Part shown: positions 25,226 through 33,121 of the stretch, piece by piece | How the letters are laid out: each line of letters opens with the position of its first letter | Numbering within the stretch: the stretch's first letter is position 1 | Source: an uncultured Coprococcus sp. | GTDB taxonomy: Bacteria > Bacillota > Clostridia > Lachnospirales > Lachnospiraceae | Length of the DNA stretch: 64,000 bases | Direction of reading: 5' to 3' | NCBI GenBank assembly: GCA_934277375.1 | Contig: CAKQTZ010000008.1 | Coordinates: forward strand, 1-64,000 | Notes under the pieces: generated by a model | Told to the model about the DNA's origin: nothing | The model's input: only the letters and a program-made list of their open reading frames with translations | Database searches by the model: none | Translations under genes and position numbers: made by a program

Positions 25226-26140
25226 TTATCCTTTTCCGAGCACCTCCCATTTGTCGTTCAAGGAATCATAATAATATATGAGGTTGTCACATACTCCGTA
25301 ATAACGTTCTCTGACAAATTGTTCGTCTCTGTCTGTGCCGAGTGCAAAAATCCAACACGGCCGTCCCTCAATTTCATCAATCTGGCCCGTATACTGTACA
25401 CTCATACCCATGCTTATGTAGTATTGCACCTCCTGAGACTCCAAAAGGATTTCCCTTGCTATTGCTATATTCTTATCCTCGGACTCACCGCTGCCGACAT
25501 AATCGGAATATATTGAAAAATCATAGTAATTTCCGTCAACAAGCTGCCCATCCATTCCTGACAGCATCGGGAATACCGAAAAAGAATCGTTTCCTTTTTT
25601 AAAGCTCAGCGATACATTTGAATGTATTTCACTTTCATTGCAGCGCAGTAAAAAATAATCAACTCCGTTTCCGTTGTAATTATAGAGTGCATTGTCAGTA
25701 TTTACAGAATATTCACCATTATCAGTTATTCCCGCACGATAAACGGACACACTATATTTTGTATCGGCAACAACTACCGCATAAAGCTCTGCACCACCCA
25801 CATTGACAAGGGGCGCACCGCAGAGAAAATCATATTTATCCGCATACTTACTGTCCTTTACGAAATTTAGGATTCCTTCCTCGTCAGCCTCGTAACCGAC
25901 ATAACCGATATAGGCAATCCCAACCGATTCTTTGTTGTCAAGAATTGTGTTTTGAAGTTTTGATAAATCTGTGTCTTTTTGTACCGTTGCCTCTGTGGTT
26001 GCTTCTGTGGTTGCCTCTGTGGTTGTTTCGTCTTCGGTCAGATTAGAATCATCTGGAGAGGTTACCGCACATCCAGAAACCAAGGCTTGCATAATTAAAA
26101 CCATCAGCAGGGTTATAATGTATTTGTTATATTTCAACAT
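25226..26140 (-). CDS. lipoprotein with Thr/Glu-rich linker
   Basis: The 304-residue protein has a lipoprotein signal with lipobox VSGC (about residue 24), a TTEATTEATTEAT linker near residues 40-52, and a globular domain of about 240 residues with no catalytic motif I recognise. It should sit outside the membrane, tethered by lipid. It is the first gene of the envelope operon and lies just downstream of the response-regulator gene on the same strand, separated by a terminator and a palindrome-containing promoter. It may be the sensed or effector component of the circuit (inference). Confidence 0.75.
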   Translation of the reverse strand: MLKYNKYIITLLMVLIMQALVSGCAVTSPDDSNLTEDETTTEATTEATTEATVQKDTDLSKLQNTILDNKESVGIAYIGYVGYEADEEGILNFVKDSKYADKYDFLCGAPLVNVGGAELYAVVVADTKYSVSVYRAGITDNGEYSVNTDNALYNYNGNGVDYFLLRCNESEIHSNVSLSFKKGNDSFSVFPMLSGMDGQLVDGNYYDFSIYSDYVGSGESEDKNIAIAREILLESQEVQYYISMGMSVQYTGQIDEIEGRPCWIFALGTDRDEQFVRERYYGVCDNLIYYYDSLNDKWEVLGKG

Positions 26141-26187
26141 TCATTGCTCCCCCCCTTTCTAATCACAACTATACTCTTACACTTTCA

Positions 26188-26231
26188 ATTGTACGGATTT
26201 TTTGATGTATGTCACTGGCACTTGTGCCAGT
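26188..26231 (-). promoter_or_regulatory. promoter with palindromic operator before the envelope operon
   Basis: On the minus strand GTGACA (26215-26210), 16-bp spacer and TACAAT (26193-26188) form a fair promoter. The 18-bp perfect palindrome ACTGGCACTTGTGCCAGT (26214-26231) overlaps the upstream edge of the -35 box, where a class II activator binds. The adjacent NarL-type response regulator is the obvious candidate. Confidence 0.55.
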
Positions 26232-26271
26232 AACAGAAAAAACTATTTTCAAACTTTTTTGACTTTTGGGC

Positions 26272-26302
26272 AAAAAAACCCCTTGACCGTGTCAGTCAAG
26301 GG
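26272..26302 (-). terminator. terminator of the response-regulator gene
   Basis: On the minus strand CCCTTGAC/GTCAAGGG with a seven-base loop is followed by seven T residues. It starts 12 bases after the stop codon and separates the signalling genes from the envelope operon. Confidence 0.88.
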
Positions 26303-26313
26303 AAGTATTTAAT

Positions 26314-26943
26314 CTATTTGTCTTTTAAGGTGGTTACCATGAGCTTGTTCTCAATAGCTGTCACAACCAATGCTTCTCGATTCTCGAAGCCGCCTTTCTC
26401 AACCATATCGTCTAAATTCCAGCGCACACCGTTTTTGGAGATGCCCAGTTTATCGGCAATCTCCTGGTATGTAAAGCCCTTTATGTATAAGCGGAGAATG
26501 TCAAGCTGCCGGGGCGAGAATGTATCTGACATTGTGCCTTCCATTTCAATGGCTGGAGAGGTATCAGGAAATACTTTTTCTCCTGCAAGGGTACGCTTTA
26601 TCACACTTATCAGTTCCTCGGTGCCGTGGTCTTTATACCACAGACTGTCTGCTGCACCTACCTTTGCTCGTTCCAATACCTGCGGGTCGACAAGCGAGGT
26701 TACAATTACTATTTTGATATTCGGAAAAGCTTTTTTTATACGTTTTGCGGCGGCAAGACCAGAGTGCTTGTGCTGTGTTTGCACATCCATAAGAATAAGC
26801 TGTATTGAACAATTGCAGTTTTTCTCTGCCTCAAAAGCGTCACGATATACGCCGACAAGTCGAAAAATTTCGTTTGATTTAAGCCGCTCGGCAAAATGCT
26901 TTTGAATATATAAATCATCTTCAACCAGTATTGTATTTATCAT
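26314..26943 (-). CDS. NarL/LuxR-type response regulator
   Basis: The 209-residue protein has a receiver domain (about 1-120) with acidic residues Glu8-Asp9-Asp10, phosphoacceptor Asp53 in LILMDVQ, Thr82 in IVTS and Lys104 in WYKDHG. A LuxR-type helix-turn-helix follows (about 140-200; FTYQEIADKLGISKNGVRWNL). It is the last gene of the signalling operon, after the histidine kinase. It probably activates the downstream envelope operon through the palindrome at 26214-26231. Confidence 0.92.
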   Translation of the reverse strand: MINTILVEDDLYIQKHFAERLKSNEIFRLVGVYRDAFEAEKNCNCSIQLILMDVQTQHKHSGLAAAKRIKKAFPNIKIVIVTSLVDPQVLERAKVGAADSLWYKDHGTEELISVIKRTLAGEKVFPDTSPAIEMEGTMSDTFSPRQLDILRLYIKGFTYQEIADKLGISKNGVRWNLDDMVEKGGFENREALVVTAIENKLMVTTLKDK

Positions 26944-27019
26944 ATATCGTTCTCCTTTTATTGAACATCAGATCATTAATAATCGTGTTTGGCGAAAGCT
27001 GGTGCTGCATGGCAGATTT

Positions 27020-28273
27020 TCATAGTAAATTTGACACATCCCTTGGAATGATGAGCAGCAAAGTGAATCGCGGTTTATACGCCATGTGCATTTCGCCACC
27101 GGCAGATTCTATGCTGTGGCGAAGCGATGACAGTCCGCTGCCCTCCTTAATGGGCCCCGACGGTACAGCGCCGTTGTTTGTTATCGTAATGTCAAACACA
27201 TCCTTCCGCCCATTTATGCTGATATATACCTCATTGCCTCCGGCATGCCTGATACAATTTGTTACACATTCTTTCGCAGCGGCAACGGTAAGTTCTTCGA
27301 CAAGTGAATCGGCTGGAAGGCATCCGTCCGCCATTACCTTTACACCGAGAATTTCTGCCGTCTGAACGACCTCGTCCATCGTTCCGCTGGCTGTCACTCG
27401 GTCGCTTGTCAGCACTGCCGTTGCTTCCTGTAAAGCCTCAAGCTTTTTGTCGGTGTTTTCATCGCTTTCAATTATATCACGAATTGTCAGCAAGCTTCTT
27501 CCAATCGTGTCATGAATATGTATTTTCAGGTCGAGGATTTCTTTTTCTTTTATATCATCGGCCATTCGTTCATACATTTTTTGTAGCTTTCGGTTGACCT
27601 CTTTCAGTTCGTCGTTAATAACAGTTTGACGAACGTTGCCATTATAAAGTTCAGTGACATTATGCGCTGTCATTTGAAGCCAGTTTTCATCATTGTCGAC
27701 GGTTATATGCTGCTTGCGGAATTGCCAAACTGTCTTATCGGGCAGTATGTAACAATCACCGTTAACGGTAATACTTTTATCGGGGTGCTCCAACGCTTTT
27801 TCAAGATCCTCGGTAATCTGAAACTCATGCCCGCTCAGTGCAAACGACAGACGACGCATACGGTCATTGCAAAGGACAATACGCCCGTTCGGGTCGGCAA
27901 AGCACAAACCCATAGGCAGCTTGTCTGTGGCATCTTTAACGGAAAATGGGGAGAGCATATTCTTTCGTCGGCGATACTCTCTCGTCAGAGCAAAGGCAAA
28001 ATGAACAATACCAAGTAAAATTACCGTGATGAAAATCAGCCAGGACGCATTTAATAAAAAAGCATCCTTGCCTTCGAACGGATCTCCCTGAGTTACCGAG
28101 AACAAAAGCGTAAGCAAAAACACAAAAATCACAAGACTCGGTAAATTATCATGTGATCTTGAATGATGCGAGAGTTGATATATAAAAAGCCCCAATTCAA
28201 GCACAGCTTCCACAAACAGCAGAAGTGGTATTAAGGTCTGCAAAAAGACCGGAAGCGAAGAAAAGGCACTCAT
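27020..28273 (-). CDS. membrane sensor histidine kinase, NarX/DesK-like
   Basis: The 417-residue protein has three hydrophobic segments (about 8-33, 46-61, 77-97), a PAS-like region (about 112-210), a coiled coil (about 220-250) and a HisKA_3-type dimerisation helix with His254 in HIHDTIGRSLL. A GHKL ATPase domain follows, with the N-box ECVTNCIRHA (Asn339) and glycine-rich EGSGLSSLRHS (about 377-387). It overlaps the upstream kinase-like gene by ATGA and precedes the response regulator, its probable partner. The signal is unknown. Confidence 0.9.
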   Translation of the reverse strand: MSAFSSLPVFLQTLIPLLLFVEAVLELGLFIYQLSHHSRSHDNLPSLVIFVFLLTLLFSVTQGDPFEGKDAFLLNASWLIFITVILLGIVHFAFALTREYRRRKNMLSPFSVKDATDKLPMGLCFADPNGRIVLCNDRMRRLSFALSGHEFQITEDLEKALEHPDKSITVNGDCYILPDKTVWQFRKQHITVDNDENWLQMTAHNVTELYNGNVRQTVINDELKEVNRKLQKMYERMADDIKEKEILDLKIHIHDTIGRSLLTIRDIIESDENTDKKLEALQEATAVLTSDRVTASGTMDEVVQTAEILGVKVMADGCLPADSLVEELTVAAAKECVTNCIRHAGGNEVYISINGRKDVFDITITNNGAVPSGPIKEGSGLSSLRHSIESAGGEMHMAYKPRFTLLLIIPRDVSNLL

Positions 28274-29979
28274 ACGGCGGCACCTCCTTCAATAATAAAT
28301 ACAAGATGCTGGTATCCTGCGTCATCGTCCATTTCATAAAGAACGTTACCTTTATTTGAAAAAATCGACAGGTCAGCTTCGCAGCAGACTTTCAGTGACA
28401 GTCGCAGTCCGTTTATATTTGCGAGGCTTATCTGCACGCTTGTTAAATTTTCAAGATCAGCTTCGATTACTTCCTCATAAAAATCTAATATCGCAGCAGC
28501 GTTTTTGCCCGAAAGCATGGAAAGTTCATTGTCCACATACAGAGTATTGCGTACATTTAAAAGCTTTAATGTCTGTAACGATTCGGAAAAAGCTCTCTCA
28601 AGCTCGCTGACGGCAACCTTATAATCTCGGTCAGCCAGCAGCGTCAGGTGCTTGCGGCGTTTGATATAACTGCACAAAACGGCAATCTCGGCAAGGAGCA
28701 TTTTGACTCTGTCTGTATCAGATTTTGAGATTCGCCGGTATTCCTGTGTCAACGACGCAATGCGGTTGATCTGTGTTTGGGTTGCTGACTGCAATAGATC
28801 GTACAGTCGGTTTTGTTCCTCCACCTTGCGGCGTTTCGACTCCCGCATGTATTCGTAGCGAAGAATCTCATTTCTTTCGGCAAGCTCTTCCGCAAGGCTT
28901 TCTGATTCCTCTTTAATGGCAAGCAGTGCCGACACATCCTCTGTCCATACCGCATAACCGCCGCCGATGGGCATGGTGTGTACGGTCAGCCCACCGTCCA
29001 CTGTGACAGGAGCTTTCACGGCTTTTCTCATTGTTTCCTTTGATATAGGTTCGATATTCAACGCTGCATAGCGAATGTTGAAGTCTTTGTCAGTAATTTC
29101 TGCCGATGTGCCGACAGATGAGGCAAAAAGGTCTGCGTAACGGCTGTTGGAATGAATATATCCGCAGGCAATGCAAGCCTCGAAACCGAGCATATACATA
29201 AGACTTTGAAATGCCGTAACGTCACCGAATAAATGTTTCAGCCATGGCGTACCAACATAGTTCAATGCAAGATAAGCCAGCGATATCGCAAATGGAATTA
29301 CGGGCAAATAACGATGCTTACCGTTCTTTAACCTGCATTTAAAGAGCATAAAAATAAGCGCTGCTACGGCACAAAGCACCTGCCATGCGATCACGGCAAA
29401 ATAGCACACACCGTAGCCATGATCTGCATCAGACCAGACATCCGCATCTTTAGGAAATGTGAAAACTAATTGATGCAGATCATTCGTAAGCACAAGAATA
29501 AGCAAAACTCCCGAAACGGCAGACAATAGCCATACAGATTTTGGCAGTTTATATTCATCGGGCTTGCCCAGAGACATTGCGATCAGCAGTGCAAGCATGG
29601 GTACAAACAGCATTGGCAGATAGAATAGATACCACTGGTATCTTATTGCAGCCGGCTGCCAGAATATAAAGTATTTTGCTGAGCGAAAGGTAAACCACAA
29701 AATCAAAAGCACCGAAACGCCTGTCAGATATTGTCCGACCTGTTTCTGCACGATACGCTGGCGGATTGAAATTCCCCAGGCAGCATAAAGCCCGATATAA
29801 ATGAAACTGCGCAGATAAGAAAACAGAGTAGGATAGAAACTTTCGCGTCCAATAAGTCGAAAAGAATATGCCAAAATTACGGCAAACAAGATCAGACTCA
29901 TAGGAAGCAAAGGTTCTTTGTGGAGTTTTTTGTGAAGATCTTTATGAAGTATGTTGAAGATATACGATCTACTCCCCAT
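28270..29979 (-). CDS. 7TM histidine-kinase-like sensor lacking kinase motifs
   Basis: The 569-residue protein has seven or eight transmembrane segments (about 27-265) like the 7TM sensor module, a PAS-like region (about 285-350) and a long coiled coil (about 350-420). A C-terminal domain follows (about 425-569; SYIKRRKHLTLL, ISLANINGLRLSLKV) in which I find no phospho-His, N-box or glycine box. It looks like a pseudokinase co-sensor translated just before the true kinase. The ATG at 29979 has a GAGGTGAAGAG site that lies within the last codons of the c-di-GMP gene; MSLIL at 29901 is an alternative start. Confidence 0.75.
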   Translation of the reverse strand: MGSRSYIFNILHKDLHKKLHKEPLLPMSLILFAVILAYSFRLIGRESFYPTLFSYLRSFIYIGLYAAWGISIRQRIVQKQVGQYLTGVSVLLILWFTFRSAKYFIFWQPAAIRYQWYLFYLPMLFVPMLALLIAMSLGKPDEYKLPKSVWLLSAVSGVLLILVLTNDLHQLVFTFPKDADVWSDADHGYGVCYFAVIAWQVLCAVAALIFMLFKCRLKNGKHRYLPVIPFAISLAYLALNYVGTPWLKHLFGDVTAFQSLMYMLGFEACIACGYIHSNSRYADLFASSVGTSAEITDKDFNIRYAALNIEPISKETMRKAVKAPVTVDGGLTVHTMPIGGGYAVWTEDVSALLAIKEESESLAEELAERNEILRYEYMRESKRRKVEEQNRLYDLLQSATQTQINRIASLTQEYRRISKSDTDRVKMLLAEIAVLCSYIKRRKHLTLLADRDYKVAVSELERAFSESLQTLKLLNVRNTLYVDNELSMLSGKNAAAILDFYEEVIEADLENLTSVQISLANINGLRLSLKVCCEADLSIFSNKGNVLYEMDDDAGYQHLVFIIEGGAAV

Positions 29980-32900
29980 GCCTCTTCACCTCAATCCTGC
30001 CTCTTCCACTCTCCTTAACATCATAGAGGGCGTTATCCGCCTCCTCATACATCTCATTGAATGTCAGTTCAGTTCTTGCAATCACCGCACCCATGGATAT
30101 CCCTGTTCCTCCCTCGGTGGACTTCACAGTCAGGTTTACCTTATCAAATATCTGCTGTGCACGTTCCCTTATCACATCATCAGACACACTCTTGTTGAAG
30201 AACAGCATAGCTGCAAATTCATCACCGCCCATACGGCATGCGTAATCATCACCGCGGAGTGCCGCCTGCAGTGTCTGTGCCACAAGAACAAGATATTTGT
30301 CGCCGTTGTGATGTCCGTAGGTGTCGTTGTACTGCTTGAATCTGTCTACATCCATCATGATCATCACCGCTGTGTGCGTACACTCAAGAAGTCTCTGCTC
30401 CATGTCACTTCTGAATGCCGCATGGTTCAAAAGTCCCGTGAGAGGATCTGTACGATAGGTATTCTCCCAGTTCCTGAGTCTCACATCCGCCTTATTCTGC
30501 TCCGCATCTGTCAGCATCTTCAGGGCATATGTACTTGATACATCCACTATTACTATTTCCCCTCTGTCCTTCTGAAGTGCCGAATCATAAAACATTCTTC
30601 CAGAGCATAATACATATATATCCCTGCCATCCTTCCGATGTATCTTGTGTTCCTGAAATACAAATGTGCTCTTTGCCAGATTCGCATTTACCTGGCAGAG
30701 ATATTCTGTTTTATCCTCGTCCGGTATAAGGTCGATCTGGGTTATGATATTATTCTCTATGTCCTCCTTGCTGTAACCCGTCAGCTCCTCAAAATTATCA
30801 TCTACAGATATTATCCTCCAATTTTCATCCACCAGATATCTGCTGTGTTTTACTGTATGTACACGAAACGCATCCTTGCCATATTCAGAAGCATCCACCA
30901 TCTGTCTGCGCGCCATGATCCGGATCTCTGTCTGTCCGTCGTCTGTGCTGACTCCATCACCATCAGAGTCCGCCAGACCATCTCCTGGGGCAGTTCGGTC
31001 TCCAATATTCTCTCCATTACCATCTGCACCGACATCTCCATCAGCGACCCTCTGCTTTGATTCATTTTCCAGCGAATCTGCATACTTCTCCGAGACAAGT
31101 CTGATAAACTCAGACACTATATACGGATCAAACTGACTACCCGCACAGCTCTTTAATTCTTCTATCGCTTTTGATACCGGCATTCCCTTTCTGTAAGGTC
31201 TGTCATTGATCATCGCGTCAAATGCATCGACCACCGCGATCACACGCGACAGAACCGGTATGCTCTCACGGCTCAGTCCATCCGGATATCCATTTCCATC
31301 CCATCTCTCATGATGATGCCTTATCTCCTCCGCGATCTGTCTGAGCTCAGTGTTGCTCATGGCGATCTCGTATCCCTTCTCAACGTGAGAACGCATGATC
31401 TTCCATTCCTCATCCGAGAGTTTTCCCGGCTTGTTGAGTATCTCCATAGGAACTCCTACCTTTCCTATGTCGTGGAGCAGACAAAGAAGTGCCAGCTTGC
31501 TCTGCTGGATATCTGACAGCTCTATTCGTCTGCCAAGCTCTGCTCCCATCTCCTGTGTCCTGCGCACATGTTGTTCCGTATCGCTGTCGCACTCCTCAAG
31601 AGCTCTGATAAGCGATGTCAGCATATCTGAATGCAACGATTCCCTGTCCACAAGCTTTTTTGTCTTCATGGCTGTTGCCGCATCAATGATTGCAGTGACG
31701 ATGCTCTGACCCTCATCCGCAGCCACCCCCACTGCATACTGTATACTTCCATCGAACTGTTCTTTGACCTTTTCAGCACATGCAGCCATCTCTTCCTCAT
31801 TGCTGTGACTGCAAAGTGCTATCAGGTGCGCATCAATACCCCTGACGTAATATGTTCTCTCCGGAAAATTCTTTCTCATGATGCCCGCAAGTGAATTTAT
31901 CCTCTGGTCACCTGACTGACTACCCAGGGTGCTGTTGATCACGGACAATCCGTTGATATCGCATATTGCCACTCCAACCGGAAACGTAAAATGGTCCATC
32001 TCTTCCATGGCAAGTCTCTGGAAGCTATCCCATTTCTGAAATCCTGTAAGCATATCCGTCTCCAATGATATATCAGAAAATACGAACATCTGACCAAGCC
32101 TGCGGCCTTCCTTGTTGTCAAGCCTTCTGATATCGCACCTTAAAGGTCGGACTCCGTCATCGCCTTTTATATAGCACTGCAGAGAAAAACTGTCGTCATC
32201 TGCCGCAAGATCAACTGACAGATCATACGCCTCAAGAAACTGCTGCAGATCCTCACATTTGCAGAGGAGCTCCTTTCCAAGGAAATCGTCCGCTCTGTCA
32301 TTGTGCAGGATCAAATGATTGTCATAGTCAAACAAAACTATTCCCTGACCTATATTCTCGAATATATTTGTCTTGAGTTTGTTGAGCATTCCATGGGTCG
32401 AATAATTAAAGCAGCTCCAGTACAGAATATATGATGTAAGACTGTAGCCGCAGATGGAATAATCCAGAAGTTTGTACACCTCAGCTCCCGGAACGTAGAG
32501 AAATATTGCATTTATCCCAACAAGCACAGAGAGCCCCAGGATGACACTGCTGTACTGCAAACGATATTCATGTGGAATCTTGCAAAGTTTCTTTACAAGG
32601 AGTATGAGTACCACACTCACCAGCGCATACGAAAAAACCAGATGCATATCATACAGCGGTTTCATGTCATAGCTGTATTTTGCTATCACGGTGTCCCTTC
32701 TGACATACCCTATCGCTATATTTTTGAATGGGTTTATGGCAAATATTACAAGCTCATACAGACAGTAAAAAAAGCATACGCCTATCGCCGTTCTTCCATA
32801 CTTTGAAAAACGTCCTTTTGTAAAATAAACAGTAAATATGAGCAGACATACCAGCATATAATCAATGCTTACGAAATATATACTCGACATGACAGACATA

Positions 32901-33088
32901 GCCATATACGAATCGCTTATAATACTGATAAGATAACTGATATCGACTATAGCTGCTCCTATGCAGGCAAGCCCCAGGAACCTTCCCGTCGTCTTATTCT
33001 TTTTTATGGATTTCATCGCCAGTATAATATCCATGGCGGCTATTATAATTGACGAAAAGACATATATCTTCAAAACGACTTCATTCAT
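29969..33088 (-). CDS. 7TM-PAS-GGDEF(degenerate)-HD-GYP-PAS-GGDEF signalling protein
   Basis: The 1039-residue protein has an N-terminal membrane module (about 1-230, seven or eight helices), a PAS domain (240-335) and a degenerate GGDEF domain (345-475, signature replaced by RGIDAH). An HD-GYP phosphodiesterase follows (490-675; LLHDIGK, HHERWDGNGYP), then an acidic linker, a second PAS (735-860) and an intact GGDEF (870-1035; RMGGDEFAA) with an inhibitory RxxD site (RGDD) five residues before it. It can both make and degrade cyclic di-GMP, so it is a switchable hub. Its stop lies 11 bases inside the following gene. Confidence 0.9.
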   Translation of the reverse strand: MNEVVLKIYVFSSIIIAAMDIILAMKSIKKNKTTGRFLGLACIGAAIVDISYLISIISDSYMAMSVMSSIYFVSIDYMLVCLLIFTVYFTKGRFSKYGRTAIGVCFFYCLYELVIFAINPFKNIAIGYVRRDTVIAKYSYDMKPLYDMHLVFSYALVSVVLILLVKKLCKIPHEYRLQYSSVILGLSVLVGINAIFLYVPGAEVYKLLDYSICGYSLTSYILYWSCFNYSTHGMLNKLKTNIFENIGQGIVLFDYDNHLILHNDRADDFLGKELLCKCEDLQQFLEAYDLSVDLAADDDSFSLQCYIKGDDGVRPLRCDIRRLDNKEGRRLGQMFVFSDISLETDMLTGFQKWDSFQRLAMEEMDHFTFPVGVAICDINGLSVINSTLGSQSGDQRINSLAGIMRKNFPERTYYVRGIDAHLIALCSHSNEEEMAACAEKVKEQFDGSIQYAVGVAADEGQSIVTAIIDAATAMKTKKLVDRESLHSDMLTSLIRALEECDSDTEQHVRRTQEMGAELGRRIELSDIQQSKLALLCLLHDIGKVGVPMEILNKPGKLSDEEWKIMRSHVEKGYEIAMSNTELRQIAEEIRHHHERWDGNGYPDGLSRESIPVLSRVIAVVDAFDAMINDRPYRKGMPVSKAIEELKSCAGSQFDPYIVSEFIRLVSEKYADSLENESKQRVADGDVGADGNGENIGDRTAPGDGLADSDGDGVSTDDGQTEIRIMARRQMVDASEYGKDAFRVHTVKHSRYLVDENWRIISVDDNFEELTGYSKEDIENNIITQIDLIPDEDKTEYLCQVNANLAKSTFVFQEHKIHRKDGRDIYVLCSGRMFYDSALQKDRGEIVIVDVSSTYALKMLTDAEQNKADVRLRNWENTYRTDPLTGLLNHAAFRSDMEQRLLECTHTAVMIMMDVDRFKQYNDTYGHHNGDKYLVLVAQTLQAALRGDDYACRMGGDEFAAMLFFNKSVSDDVIRERAQQIFDKVNLTVKSTEGGTGISMGAVIARTELTFNEMYEEADNALYDVKESGRGRIEVKRHGE

Positions 33089-33121
33089 TCCTATTCCCCC
33101 TGAAATGCTCTATTTCTTATA

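Noticed and set aside
19761..29979. Clear genomic island boundaries (direct repeats, integrase, tRNA)
   Set aside because: None found at either edge; transfer is suggested only by sequence style and needs a composition and phylogeny test.
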